Shown piece by piece: positions 46,990 through 58,925 of a stretch of 64,000 nucleotides of DNA. Position 1 is the first letter of the stretch, and each line of letters opens with the position of its first letter. Both the position numbers and the translations under genes were made by a program. The notes under the pieces were generated by a model, which was given only the letters and a program-made list of their open reading frames with translations, had not been told where the DNA came from and ran no database searches. Source of the stretch: Apiotrichum sp. Y4204 (lineage: Eukaryota > Basidiomycota > Tremellomycetes > Trichosporonales > Trichosporonaceae); the NCBI GenBank assembly GCA_025531455.1, contig JAMYHL010000015.1:62001-126000 (forward strand), read 5' to 3'.

Positions 46990-49900
46990 TTAGAGGTTCC
47001 AGAAAAGGACGGCAGGGCTTCCCGGCTCGGCGGCCTCGGCCTTCTCGGTGCTCCAGCCCTGGCCCTCGCCGTTGGCGGCGATCGCGGCCTTGGCGTCGGC
47101 AACGGACACAACGTCGACCTCCTGGTACTTGAGCTGGCTCTTGATGTGGGGGATCATGAGCTTGATGGCGTCAAGCTCCGAGAAGGGAAGGGTGCGGCCG
47201 AAAGCGCGCTGACCGACAGTCATGAGCTTCTTCTTGAAGACCTGGACAAAGGGCATGGCCTTCTTGTCCTTGTTGAGGCCGGCATCGGCGAGAGCCTGGC
47301 GCATCTTGTGCTCGTCGAGACCAGTCTTCTCATCCCATGCCGACTGGACAACGTCGACAACACGGTTCTGCCAGTCGGGGAACTCGGTCGAAACGTAGAT
47401 GCGGGCAGCCTTGGGCTTGGACGGGTCAAAGGCAGCCGGGGTAGGGCCCTTAGGCTTGCCCTTGCGCTTGTTGAGGACGGCTTCGGCGGAACGGAGGTTG
47501 TCGACAACATCCTTGACGTACTCGAGCTGCTCGACGAGAACCGGGTCGACAGGGGCGGTGGGCTTGGGGAAGGAAGCGGACTGAACGGAGCCCTTCTCGC
47601 CGAGGATCTCGCGGTAGATGAACTCGGAGAAGTGGGGGGTGAAGGGTGTAAGGAGGAGGGCGTTGTTGCGGATCCAGCCGAGGGTGAGGTCCTTGTGCAT
47701 GCCGGGGCCACCAGACTCGGCGGCGCAGACGGAACGGTACCAGTTACGGGCGGCCTCAAAGTCGTAGAGACCAAGCTTGAGGGCCTCCTTGAACTCCATC
47801 TTGTCAAAGGCAACGTAGGCGGCCTCGACGAGACGGTTGACCTCGTTCTGGAAGAGACGGTCAAACTCGTTGAGCTCGCCGGTGCGCATGTTGGGGGCGG
47901 AAGCCTTGATCTCCTCGGCCCAGAGGCAGGCGGTGTGGAGACGGAGAATGGCAGCGTTGGCGACAGTCTCCTCAAAGTTGGCGTCGGTGATGTCGTCACC
48001 GGCGTCGGCGAGGGTGAGACGGACGGCGTCGGCGCCGAACTTCTGGGTGGCCTCGCGCATGGTGAGGAAGTTTCCGGTCGACTTGGACATCTTCTTGCCG
48101 TTGAGCATGAGGTGGCCGTTGCAACGGACGGAACGGGGCCAATGCTTGTCGGGGAAGATGGCGGCGTGGTTGTAGATCCAGAAGGTAAGATGGTTGGGGA
48201 TGAGGTCCTTGCCCGAAGAACGAATGTCGAGGGGGTAGAAGTAGTTGAACGAGTACTTGAGCTGGGCGGCCTTCTCCTCGGGAACCTTCGAGTCGGCGGG
48301 GAAGGGGCCGTTGACAAGGACGTACTCCCACATGGCGTCGGTCATGTCCTCGGGGGTGATGCCGAGCTTGCCGGTCTTGCCCCACATGTCCTCGTGGAGA
48401 AGGTGGGCGACCGTGTAGTACGACATGTAGATGGTCGAGTCGGAGAGCGACTCGACGAGGAACTGCTGGTCCCAAGGGAGCTTGGAGCCGAGACCAAACG
48501 AACGGGCGCACGCCCACTGGTTGAGCCAGTTGAGAACAGCCTCAAAGTTGTTGCGGGTCTCGGGGACAAACGTGTTCATGCGCGAGAGGAGGTTCTCGGC
48601 GATGGAGCGCCACTCGGTCTCTCCGTAGTCGAGGTACCACTGGTCGACGAGGGCGACAACACAGACGTCGGCGGAACGCGAGATGACCTCGGACTCGGGC
48701 TCGGCGTACGGGAAACCAAGACCAGCCTTAATGATCTGGTCACGGACCTTGGGCTTGGCGTCCTGGACCGACTCGCCCTTGAAGTCTCCGACCTCCATGA
48801 TACCGTTGTAGAAGCCCTCCTTGTAGGTGAGCTCCTTGGCCTCGGCGAGCTGCTTGGTGTCACGCTGCGACTGGATCTTGAGCTGGGTGCAGAGGGTCTC
48901 GGCGGCCATGTTGCCGTACTTGGGGGTGCGAAGAACCGGGATGGGGTCGACGGCGGCCCACTCGGGCTTGATCTTGTACATCTCGGGCTTCTTGCGGAGG
49001 TCCATGAGGGTACGGTAGTCGTCGGGCGAGTCGGAGGGAACCGAGGTGACAACACCGGTACCCTTGGTGGCAAGGACACCCTCCATGGGGAGGACGTAAA
49101 CCTCGGGGACGACACCGAAGGGAGGGTTGACCTTGGTGCCGACGACCTCGGCGCCTTTGACGGAGGCGACCTTGTTGCAGACACCACGGTCGCGCTTGAA
49201 AGTACCCTGGAACGACATGTTGCGGGCGGAGCGGTCGGTGATAAGGTAGAGCTCGTCGTCCGACGCCTCAAAGAGGCCGTAGTCGAGGTTGGTGCCGACA
49301 AAGCAGTTGGTCTGACCGTACATGGTCTCGGGACGGAGAGTGGCGGCAACCATGTACACGGTCTTACCCTCGGACGCCTTCTTAACCTCCTCCGAGACGT
49401 CGGGACCCCACTCGAGAACCTTCATCTTGACAGCGGTGTACTCCTGGGGGTTGACGGCCTCACCCGACTGACGGTCGTGGTCCATGCAGGGCTGGCCGTC
49501 CTTGGGCGAGTAGATGGTGTAGCGCTCGCCGAACTTGATGCGACCCTGCTGGTGGAGCTTGTTCATCTGCCAGCGGACAAACGAGTCGTAGTAAGGGTTG
49601 GCCGGGGTGGTGAGGAACTGCCTGCGCCAGTCGACACGAGCACCGAGGTTGGTGAGGTCCTCCTTGGCGATCGGGGGGAAGAACTCGAGCCAGTGGAGGG
49701 GCTCAGCAAACTGCTTGATCTCGTCGCGGGGAACACCGACAAGCTCCATGATCTGGTACTGGTACTGGAGACCGGTCGACTTTGCGTTGATCTTGCCCTT
49801 CTTGGCCCTTGCCGGGTCGGTCTTGGCCGCGGGGGCGGTAGCAGCACCCTTCGGCGGCTCCTCCTCAGCGGCCTCGACGACGTGGCCCGAAAAGTCCTCG

Positions 49901-50502
49901 CCGAACATCTCCATCTCACGGATAAGCTTGTCGGCAGCAGCCTTGATGGGCATGCCGGTGGCGTGGTAGCCGACGGGGAACAGGACGCGCTTTCCACGCA
50001 TACGCTCGAAACCGGCCGCGAACTCAATCTTCGAGATGGTGAACGCGTGACCCAGGTGGAGCGAGCCGTTCATGTACGCGTAGGGGAAGGTGCCGAACCA
50101 CTTGGGGTTCTCCTCCTGAACCTTCTCCATGTTTAGGCCCTTGGCAAAGAAGTCCGAGTAGGACGAGACACCCTCGGGCAGGGGAGCGGGCTCGGTCTCA
50201 AAGCTCTTGTCAGCGGCCCACTGGGACTGGGCAGCCTTCTCGAGGTTGATGAGGTAGTCGCGCTTGTCGGTCTGTCATGTCAGTCAAAGTCTGAGGGAAC
50301 AGCAGAAAGAGCAAAGTGCAGGCTATGAGGTGAGCAGCGTGTATCTCCGGAGAGCACTCTACCGCATTCACACTCCTCATTCACACTGTGGCGCGTGTCC
50401 GGCTCGGATAGCACGCTTTCTCTCCGACATTTGTTATCGCACCTTCTCCATAGTGACGACGGGCTGCGCCGCGGCGGCGTCAGCCTTGGAAGTGGAAGCC
50501 AT
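46990..50502 (-). CDS. CDC60: Cytosolic leucyl-tRNA synthetase
   Basis: Class Ia aminoacyl-tRNA synthetase charging tRNA-Leu in the cytosol. Exons 50502-50443 and 50271-46990; 1113 residues, the usual eukaryotic cytosolic size. The HIGH signature is NGSLHLGHAFT near residue 90. The CP1 editing domain contains the hydrolytic-site motif TKGTGVVTSVPSDSPDDY. The KMSKS loop (KKMSKSTGNF) is at about 745-750. The C-terminal extension typical of eukaryotic enzymes is present. The protein lacks a mitochondrial presequence (MASTSKADAAAAQ). Codon bias is extreme: the large exon contains no TTA, CTA or TCA codon, because the opposite strand is open in the same register across it. Confidence 0.97.
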
Positions 50503-51797
50503 GGTGGGTTTGAGGCGAAGGGAGGTGGAGGGGGAGAAGCGGGTGGCGGTCGACGCGTGCAGCTGTCTCCTGCTTGCGAGGGCGAGGGAGAGGGACGCGG
50601 AGGACCGGACTGGACGGGGGATGAGGAACACGCCGCGACGGAGGGCGGACGGCGGGGAGAGGGTCGTTATGGCGATGCCGTGCACGGCTGCTCGTGCTGC
50701 GCAAAGAAGAGGGGGAGATAAAAAGTGGTAGCGGGGTAGAAGTGGTGAGAGCAAAAGAGTCCCAAGAAAGTGACCAAAGATGGGGACAAGGTGGAGAATG
50801 GTGGTGAGCAGCGAGCAGCGAGTGAGCAGCAGACGACTCGAAAAACGGTCAGCCAAAGCAAAGTACCCTGGGTGGAGAACGGAAGCAAATTTCAGAAAAT
50901 GATTTTCGCGATTTCCGACTTTTTTTTTCGAGTCACCCTGGGGCGGGTGGCATGGTGGCAGCCCCGCCACACAGCGAGCTCGGGCAAAGTGGTGGCGAGC
51001 AAGACGGTTGTGATGTCGAGAAAACCATCTTTCCACTTGCAGAAGCTTGTCTCAAACATAGATAGGGGCTCATAAGAACGGTGAGCTGGCGCTCACTGCT
51101 TGTGCCGGGTCTCATCGTCATCTGGATTATCTCAAGATTGCCGCACTGTGTTGCCCCGGCGTTGAATTGATTTGGGCAAAATGTTCAGATATCTAAGCCC
51201 AAGGAAGGCTGTAAAGAGGCAGCCTCTGCTGCCGACCTTTTTCTGTACGAAGCGAGGTTTCTTATACCGCTTCTTGCACCCCTGCCAGAGTACCAGAGTT
51301 GCCTACGAACTGGGCTGGCACATTCCGCCAGGACGCGTCGTGGATCAGACAAGACAAATTACCCATATCAACGAGAGTAGATGCCCTACAAGGCAAATCT
51401 TTAAATATAGCCGACATTCATCTTGTACATCTCACCATCAATCTGGCCAGATTGCATTGTGGCCTATGTGGTGGCCGTTGGGGCGGCGAAGGGCGTTACA
51501 GCTAGAGGACGATGCAGAATGTGCCGAGAATTCGCCGAATGTGCCGGCAATCAACACTTTTCCCGCCTATCGGCCCGCCCCAGATTCCGGCTACTACCGC
51601 CCAACTACCGCAGCAGAGTGGAGACGCACTAACTGGCAGAAACGGGAATGTCATCATTGCGAACGGGAATATTGGACTCTGCGAACGGGAATTTTACAGC
51701 CAAGACATCCATCTGTCTCTCATCTCACGCTGGGATATAAACGCCCCCAGCCCCAACCCCAGCCCCGATGCATTGCCCCACATCCCAACCCACCAGC
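50503..51797. other. Divergent region leucyl-tRNA synthetase / aldose epimerase
   Basis: 1.3 kb without a recognisable gene. The synthetase-proximal 500 bp is CT-rich on the minus strand, like a strong promoter. A 209-codon plus-strand ORF at 51172-51801 lacks family features and has atypical composition. An in-frame ATG at 51768 could extend the epimerase by 10 residues. Confidence 0.5.
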
Positions 51798-53059
51798 ATG
51801 ACGGTCCCCACCGACCCCGCACTCACGGAATACCGCCTCTGCGCGCCGCGCATCCGCGCCTCCTTCATCCCGTACGGCGCGCGCCTCACCTCGCTGCAGG
51901 TGCCGGACCGCGACGGCGAGTGGCGCGAGGTTGTCGTCGGGCACGCGGATGTGGCAGCGTACAAGCGCGAGAAGAGCCCGACCTACTTTGGCTGCGTTGT
52001 CGGGTGAGTACTGGCCGATAAACTTCCTGTTTAATATCTAATGGAAGACGGTACGCGAACCGCATCGCCGGCGGCAAATTTACCATTGATGGCAAGGAGC
52101 ACCAGGTGACCTGTAACGAGCACGATGGGCGGAATTCGCTGCACGGCGGCGCACGGGGCTATGATGCGGTGAGTCGGGGTCTGCGACTCATCAGTCCGCA
52201 TGGAGGATACTGATGACAGCGTGACTGGACGGTTGTCAAGGCCAGCGAGACGAGCATCACCTTCAGCCTGCTCGACGAGGGGTTTGAGGGCTTTCCGGGC
52301 AATGTAGTGAGTTCCCGTTCATTTCACTGCCCTCACTCACTCCAGCTCGTGCACGCAACGTATACGGTCAGCGAGGGCAAGCTCACCACCGTGCTCGTCG
52401 CGCAGGCGCTCGACGCCCCCACGCCCTTGCTGCTCACGACGCACACTTTCTTCCGGCTGGGAAGCACAGTGGCGGACACGGTGCTGGACGACAAGCTGCA
52501 TCTTCCCTCCGCGACACGCTACGTGGCCGGGGACGACATCCTGCTCCCGACGGGCGAGATCGTGACCATGTCCGCAGACCATCCCCTGAACTACACCTCT
52601 CCGGACCAGATCCGCCGCTCACAGGAGGCCAAGGATCTCGCGGGGAGGGGCTCGGCCGGGATCGACAACTGCTTCATCTTCGCCGACCCCCAGGCCCCAG
52701 AGTCGCGCACTGCCGGCGGCACAAAGCTCATCTGCTCCTCGCCCGCCACTGGCATCCGCATGGCCGTGCACACTAACCAGCCCGCACTCCAGATCTACAA
52801 TGGCATCGCGTTTGACGGCAGCATCCAGAGCCAGCTCGGCCCCGTGCACGCGTACGGCGCGATGGCGGTCGAGCCCCAGGGATGGTGAGTGGGGTGGAGG
52901 TAGCTGTGCTAATTGGAGCGTGGCGCCCCTAATCGTTCTCGACTGACACACAGGATCGACGGCATCAACCACCCCGAGTGGGGCCAGGACCAGGTCTACT
53001 CGTCCGCGACGGGCCCGCATGTCAGCGTGTCCGAGTATGTGTTTGATACCGTGCAATAA
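51798..53059 (+). CDS. Aldose 1-epimerase (galactose mutarotase)
   Basis: Interconverts alpha and beta anomers of galactose/glucose, feeding the Leloir pathway. Exons 51798-52003, 52048-52168, 52220-52306, 52346-52884, 52954-53059; 1059 nt, 352 residues, the normal stand-alone length. Family motifs are RYANRIAGGKF, NEHDGRNSLHGG (conserved Asn/His), the catalytic His in LLTTHTFFRLGS, and the catalytic Glu in AVEPQGWIDGINHP. No UDP-galactose 4-epimerase domain is fused, unlike yeast Gal10. No signal peptide is present, so it is probably cytosolic. The acceptor of exon 2 (GGAAG) is unusual but keeps frame and restores GRYANRIAGG. Convergent with DAD4. Confidence 0.92.
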
Positions 53060-53221
53060 TCGTGCCGGTCGGAGTTGAAGCGGGCAGTGGAGCGCATGAA
53101 GCGCGACGTGGTCAAGTCGTTATAGGAGTACATGTATAGAGTACAAGCTGCCGGGTATCCAAACTCTACGCCCAATGTCTACGTCTGTGCTGTCGCTCCC
53201 CGGGCCGATGGCCGCCGGGCC

Positions 53222-53649
53222 TCACTTCGGATCAGGCATCATCTTTGTATTCTTCATGTAGTTTGCAGTCACGTTCGCGTAGTTGTCAAACAGCTGGGAC
53301 GCAACCTTGATCGAGCGGTTGGCCTGGGTAAATTCCTGCGTGTGAGTGGGAGGGCAAGAGGAAGAGAAGCGCAGAGCGGGGCAGAATGGGTCGTGATGAC
53401 GGTGTCGCCATTGGAGAAAGCGGGCAACGTGTGCGAAGAGGGTACACCCATCTGCAACACCAGTCATCACCACCAAAGACCCACCTTGAAGCAATGGTTC
53501 AGCTCGATGACCGCCTCGTTACATTTATCCTGTCGTCAGCAGCTAGAGATACCGGAATAGCTGAGCGGACTCACGGCATTCTTTATGATGCGCTCGAGGA
53601 GGACGTTCTGCTCCACCTCGTGCGGGTTCTCCATCTGGAGGCGGTCCAT
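53222..53649 (-). CDS. DAD4: DASH/Dam1 complex subunit Dad4
   Basis: Small subunit of the fungal DASH ring that couples kinetochores to spindle microtubules. Exons 53649-53575, 53529-53485, 53335-53222; 234 nt, 77 residues. The family start MENPHEVEQNVLLERIIKNA is clear, preceded by an extra MDRLQ; the second ATG at 53634 may be the true start. The helix continues with NEAVIELNHCF and ANRSIKVASQLFDNYANV. The full-length is typical for Dad4 (72-80 residues). Confidence 0.9.
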
Positions 53650-54319
53650 CGTGGTGAGAATTAGGGAGGTGGGGAGTGGGAAATGAGGTCGAGGCTGTGA
53701 TGGTGGGTTGGTGGTTGGGGGGTTGGTGATGGTGAAGTAATTGTTGTCGTTGCTGTTGTTGTTGTTGTTGTTGCGTGTTTGATTTTTGGACTTCATTGGA
53801 CGCGTTCGTGTTGGTGGAATGTGCATTCCTAATCACTAATCCTATCCTGATTAACCTGATTCTTTGCCTGATCTAAACCATTTGCTTCCGTCCTAATCAG
53901 ATGTCAACAACTTGATTCTGTGGCCTGTTGTTGATGTCGCTGAGACTGTTGCGATGTTGCGATATGCATACATGTATGCAAGAAAGAATCGAAATGAAGC
54001 AAACGAGGGATTAAATACACAATGCATGCGCGGGCGGGCTAGGTGCCCGGTGAAGAAGAATGATACAACACGGGACCATACAGTAGATTGCAGGTACTGT
54101 AGCCGTGTATCCTCTGGTAGACAGCTACACGACGCCTAGTGGACAATCGGCGCAAGACTCAGTGCCCAAGGAGCAGGCACTGCACACTGCGCACACGGTC
54201 TCCATTTCTTCCAGCTTCCAGCTTCCATCATTGTCGTGGTGCTCGGATCTCCGATAACGGAAGCCGCGGAATCCTGGAACATGCCTCGCTCTCGACCTTT
54301 GCGCCTCGGTCGCTCCAAA
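53650..54319. other. Intergenic DAD4 promoter / BOL2 3' end
   Basis: 670 bp. A GTT trinucleotide run occupies about 53752-53773 just upstream of DAD4. The remainder is AT-richer than the neighbouring genes, with no ORF of note. Confidence 0.5.
53752..53773 (+). repeat. GTT microsatellite
   Basis: About seven GTT units, read as AAC/CAA on the DAD4 strand, in its promoter or 5' leader. Confidence 0.85.
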
Positions 54320-54719
54320 CTAGTTGCCCTGCTCTTTGGCCCACTGCTCCGGCGTGAGCGTCTTCTGCGAGAATGCGTGCAGCTGGGCAATCTCGTCCGC
54401 GAGGATCTGATTGACTGGGGTCAGCGGGGGCTAGTAGCGTGACGGTACAATGCCTATCTATGGCCAGCTGTAGTCTACATGAAGATCGCAGCTGGCCCAC
54501 GGCTTCCACTCACTCATCTTATGCCGTGCGAGGGTCATCTTCTTCGCAAAGTTCGGGGACACGATAACGAGCGCGAACGACGACCCGCAGTTTCCAGACG
54601 TGTCGGTGATCTCCTGTGGATAATGTCAGCACGCAGCGTGCAGTATTCTAACGCACGAGATGCTGCACCTCGATATTTGCGCGCAGCTTGGCCTCGATGC
54701 GGGCGTCGATGGGGTCCAT
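54320..54719 (-). CDS. BOL2: BolA-like protein, cytosolic iron-sulfur regulator (Fra2/Bol2 type)
   Basis: Works with monothiol glutaredoxins in cytosolic iron sensing and Fe-S delivery. Exons 54719-54657, 54613-54514, 54414-54320; 258 nt, 85 residues. The BolA fold is visible as MDPIDARIEAKLRANIEVQH, then EITDTSGNCGSSFALVIVSP, KKMTLARHKM and INQILADEIAQLHAFSQKTL. The Cys in GNCGS and the His in ARHKM are the expected [2Fe-2S] ligands with glutaredoxin. The absence of a presequence supports the cytosolic form over Bol1/Bol3. Divergent from uS9m. Confidence 0.92.
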
Positions 54720-55114
54720 GGCGGCGAGAAGACTGGGTGCGCGGGTGAGCTTTGAGAGTTGGGTCGGGAGATTGGGGGAGAGGAACGGAGACGACAGGGA
54801 TGCATGTGGGATGGTGGCGGGCTTTCGTATCTGATAAACCCAAAGGAGATGATCAACTGCCAAGATGACTCACCAGCAAGTGGGACATCGGGAATTGATA
54901 AGCAATATGGAGAAAAGTCAAAATGACGTGTAAATAGTCTGTCGGCCATGTGGCAATTTGCCCCCGCTCTTCATCCAGCTCTGAACTTGTCGGTTGGTCG
55001 TCAAAAGTCGGAAAGGACATCCACTGCATCTTGCATCGAGTGCGCAAAAGTCGTCGAGCTCGACGGCACATTACCCCCTCCACACCACCCTCCACTCTCC
55101 CCACACCCCCGACC
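54720..55114. promoter_or_regulatory. Divergent promoter BOL2 / uS9m
   Basis: 395 bp between divergent starts; no motif assigned. Confidence 0.45.
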
Positions 55115-56271
55115 ATGTACGCAGCAAGCAGCACGCGCGCGCTGCGCGCGGCTGTCTCGTCGTTCCGGACTGTGGCCGCCTCGAGCTCGCGCTGCGCATC
55201 GACGTACAACCCCGGACGCCGGGGCGACACGCGGTTTGACGAGATCCAGCGCCCGCCCCGCCCTGCGTCCCCGAGCCACTTTACCGGCAAGCCCGAGTGG
55301 GGAGACGCGATGGCCGGGCTGGAGAAGACGCTTCTCGAGGTACAGGAGGCGCTGCGCAAGGCGTACGTGTGGCCGCTGCCCGCCGAGCTGCCGACGCTCA
55401 CGCCGCCCCCGACGTCGTGGAAGTCGTACGAGGACCTGGTCGTCAAGCAGCTCCCGATGCGCGCAAAGGGAGATTACCGCTCGCTCATTGTGCTCCTCAA
55501 CAAGCTCAACTCCATTTCGGGCGTCGCCAACCTCTCGGGCAACTACGACCTTGTTGAGAAGGTCCAGGCTGCGATCGAGCCGTTCCAGCACTCGGAGCGT
55601 GTCGCTGCCGCCGTTGCGCGCGAGGAGGCCCGCAAGCGCAGCCAGCAGGAGGGTGCGGGAATTGACGAGTTTGGCCGCGCGTTCGCCATCGGCCGCAGGA
55701 AGGCGTCCTCGGCCCGTGTCTGGCTCGTGCCTACCGCGCAGGCGCGCGACCTCTTCAAGCCCGCGACAGAGGCCGAGGCAACCCCCGAGGCCACCGACGC
55801 TGAGGGTGAGGCTGCCGCGGCAGAGCCGAAGCCCGTCGCGACTCCGCAGGGCGAGATCCTCATCAACCACCTCCCACTCCCGCAGCACTTCCAGCGCACG
55901 TTTGACCGCGAGGTCCTCCTCCGCCCGCTCCGCGTGACTGGTCTCCTTGGCGCGTTCAACGTCTTTGCACTCGTGCGCGGCGGCGGCTCGACCGGCCAGA
56001 GCGGCGCCGTTGCGCTCGGCATTGCCCGTGCCCTCGCCCACGTCCGCAAGGATGTCGTGCCGACCCTGATTAACGACAATGCGCTCAAGCGCGACGCTCG
56101 CCAGGTCGAGCGTAAGCACACTAACCTCGTCAAGGCTCGCAAGGGAGTGAGTATATGGAGTGTGGTTGGAGTGTGGATCGGGGTTATGTGCTCTACGAGT
56201 ACTTTCTCCCTCCACCAATACAGCCCGAGATCACTCACTGACATCCACAGCGCACCTGGGTCAAGCGTTAA
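55115..56271 (+). CDS. MRPS9: Mitochondrial small-subunit ribosomal protein uS9m
   Basis: Component of the mitochondrial 37S subunit; its C-terminal tail reaches the tRNA decoding region in bacterial S9. Exons 55115-56146 and 56251-56271; 1053 nt, 350 residues. A presequence (MYAASSTRALRAAVSSFRTV) is followed by a fungal extension. The uS9 domain contains FAIGRRKASSARVWLV, GEILINHLPLPQHFQR, RGGGSTGQSGAVALGIARAL and KRDARQVERKHTNLVKARKG. The last exon adds RTWVKR, equivalent to the invariant basic tail of S9. Omitting that 21-nt exon would remove the functional tail. An in-frame upstream ATG at 54950 is not needed. Confidence 0.93.
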
Positions 56272-56898
56272 GCCCCTCTTTCCTCCAGATCTACCACTCG
56301 CATGCAGCTCATATGACACAAGAGGGCGGCGTTGGGAGCTTCGTGTTACTGGATGTGCGCGGGACAGCAGGTTGGAGGCGTCGGATATGGGTAAAGACTT
56401 GCCGCACCTCACGCTGTGCAATCTGACAAACGGACTTGAATCTCGAAGCCCTGTCGGAATAGCAGGATGGGCAATCTGACCTTCTCACGCACAACTCTGG
56501 GTGGCAACGCAACACAGTATTAACATCACTCTTCGGCATCCTAATCTCCAACTCCCCACAACTGTCTCCGCCCGCGGAGCCTACTGATGCGGCCTGTCCG
56601 CTTGCTCCCGTCTCACTCTGCCCCTGGTGGGCGCCCATTGGCACGCAGCCCATCAAGCATAAACGACGATTGATGGTGAGAAGACGGGGGAGGGTGATGG
56701 GGAGAGGCGAGAGAAGGGGAGGCAGAAGAGGCAGGAGAGTCATGAGAGCACAAACAGCGGCAAAGGCAAGAAAGGCAACAGCGCAGGAGAGGCAGGAAAG
56801 GCACAGTGGCAACGGAGGGACAGCCCTGCGTTGCGGGTCTCCTTTCATCTGCTCCCTCTTATTCAATACTTTCCAGCATACCCTCATCCTAACCTCCA

Positions 56899-57093
56899 CT
56901 ATTGGACGTGGCCGTCCAATAGGAGGATCTCGCCTTCGTCCTCACGGTAGATGAACATGGGATTGCCCGCTGGAGGGACGGAAAAGCCTCTGACCGAGTA
57001 CGGTGTTTGGAACGGCTGGGGAATGCAGGTGACACCGAGTCGAGTCGTGGGCTGCAGCTTATGAGTGGTAGGCGAGAATGGGCCACGGCTCAC
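56899..57093 (-). CDS. Doubtful small ORF, 64 codons
   Basis: The translation (MSRGPFSPTTHKLQPTTRLG to ILLLDGHVQ) is not repetitive and ends with an ordered-looking segment (NPMFIYREDEGEILLLDG). An alternative is that it is the last exon of a spliced gene whose upstream exon lies at about 57105-57241, but I could not find a donor and acceptor that keep the frame. No family recognised. Confidence 0.2.
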   Translation of the reverse strand: MSRGPFSPTTHKLQPTTRLGVTCIPQPFQTPYSVRGFSVPPAGNPMFIYREDEGEILLLDGHVQ

Positions 57094-57835
57094 ATTTGTG
57101 GATATCTAGAGCTGTGGCAAAAGAAGATGAGGCCAAACTATTCGCCATAGCAGACAGAGTACCTCCCGCGTCAGCATACCGACTAGAGAGTTGTCTCTCG
57201 TGTGCTCTACGCTGACTCTTCCTCTCCGGCGCATTGTTCATACGCCCTTACACACGCCCTCCGAGGAAGGCCGGGACATGTGAGCTAGCGACTGCAGTCA
57301 TGTCGCTCCACTATAATCACCGGAGGTACTGTTCATTTATCCATGGATTATGGAGACTTCGGCACTTTCGTACTCTGCACGGGTGCCGCTCACTCCATAT
57401 CAGAATCCGTTTCATCGTCAATATGTAGTCGAGCCAGGCCTCCGCTCGCTCGCTGCCCTGCACGGAGGGCTCTTGAAACCCCCGATCGGCACAGTCAGGA
57501 GGCTACGATATCTAGGATATGAACATTGTTGTGAGTCGTCTACATCCCGGGGCATCAGTGGATCAATGGAGTAAACTCCCGCGATGCGTGCAATCTCAGA
57601 TAATGATCGTGCCTGGAACGATAAGCCACTGTGGCACAGCCACGTCTCGCACCACGGGGGAATTGCCGTAATCCCGGGGGAGTAGGAGTAAATAAGAAAT
57701 GTTTCCCAGCTCTTCGCTCTCGCACCGCACCGCGTCGCACCGCGCCCGCGCGCTGCTCGCCATATAACCCGCGCAGCTCACCACTTTGCCCCCTTTCCTC
57801 AGCCTCTCCGAGCAGCAGCGACACAAACACACGCA

Positions 57836-57951
57836 ATGTCGCGGCTTTCCTCACCCGAGGCAGAGCTAGCGCCGGCGGACCCGCCCCCCGGGGCGGTCGA
57901 ACGCCGCGCACAGCTCACGTATCTCCTGCCCCTTCTTTCTGCGTGGGGGGG
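57836..57951 (+). CDS. Possible first exon of an unknown gene
   Basis: A TATA-like CATATAACC at about 57762 and a CT/CA-rich leader precede an ATG. The reading frame starts MSRLSSPEAELAPADPPPGA, then AQLTYLLPLLSAWGG, and meets a GTAGGT donor-like site. I found no convincing following exon, so this may be a decayed gene or chance. Confidence 0.2.
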
Positions 57952-58605
57952 TAGGTCGAAGAGGGGCACACATCTGCTTTTATTCATTATTCTACATGTT
58001 TTATGGGTAGTGGGTTGTGGGGTTGTAAGCCGAACAGTGGGATGTATGGCGTGTAGTCGAGAGCGGAGACGGAAACGAGCGATTGGAGGGATCCATGTAC
58101 CCAGTGGGGTTGGTGCATTCCGCGCGGCACGATGCCTGTTGTCGCGGTGTCGCGTCGCAGGTGCGAATGCGCGAACCGGGGGTGTTTGTGGTGATGGCGT
58201 TTTGGAGATGGTAACACTACTGAGGCCTGTACCGTATATTCATCCCTACAAGCCCCAGGCCGCCTCATGAGGGTGGCCACTGAGATCTGGAAGAGTGTTC
58301 GGCGTGGCAACGGGCACACCCAAATCCTGCAACTAAACTGCGTCCTTGTCAGACTAGTCTGTGATCTGTGAGGCATCAGAGTCATGTCACCTGGGAGCGA
58401 GCGGCAGCCAGGCCTTGGAATTTGGAGAGCGTAGAGCTCATTAGATCACTAGCTCACTTCCATCTGCCACGAGGAGTGCCAGCGACTCGCGATCGCGACT
58501 CAAGGGCGCAACAACACCGTCACAGACACCGCTCAGCGCCACGAGCTGGACCAACAGAGAGGCTGGCATTGGAGATGACAACGCCGCGGCCTCTAGCACG
58601 GGCCT

Positions 58606-58658
58606 GCGATCCTGCGATCCTGCGATCCTGCGATCCTGCGATCCTGCGATCCTGCAAT
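58606..58658 (+). repeat. 8-bp tandem repeat (TGCGATCC)
   Basis: About six nearly perfect copies of TGCGATCC, the last with one change, in the gene-poor stretch. Confidence 0.9.
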
Positions 58659-58911
58659 CCCGCGACAGCCTCGAACGTCGTCAACGTTCAGCCTACAATT
58701 CATACTCTCGTTCTGCGCTCTGTGCGATACACGTTCCTACGTGCACGCACTAGATCTGCCACACGCCATGCCATGCATAGAACGCGCTCGAACTAGTAGT
58801 GCATAGCCCGTAGTCTGATCCTTGTGGTACATGAATGGCTTCGCCTGGGGTGTGTGCCTCGGGGAAACAGAACGCCGACGGGGGAGGCAGTGAGGCAATG
58901 TGGCACCACCA

Positions 58912-58925
58912 GGGGGGGGGGGGGG
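58912..58925 (+). repeat. Homopolymer of 14 G
   Basis: An uninterrupted run of 14 G residues; also a likely place for sequencing length error. Confidence 0.85.

Noticed and set aside
46702..50136. 1144-codon plus-strand ORF as a protein-coding gene
   Set aside because: It is the exact codon-register complement of a strongly biased housekeeping gene and its translation is low-complexity (Val/Leu/Gly/Asp/Glu). Reported only as a codon-bias observation.
51172..51801. 209-codon ORF before the epimerase
   Set aside because: Composition unlike neighbouring genes and overlaps the epimerase start; no recognised motif.
55001..56218. 405-codon minus-strand ORF over uS9m
   Set aside because: Antisense shadow in the codon-complement register of uS9m.
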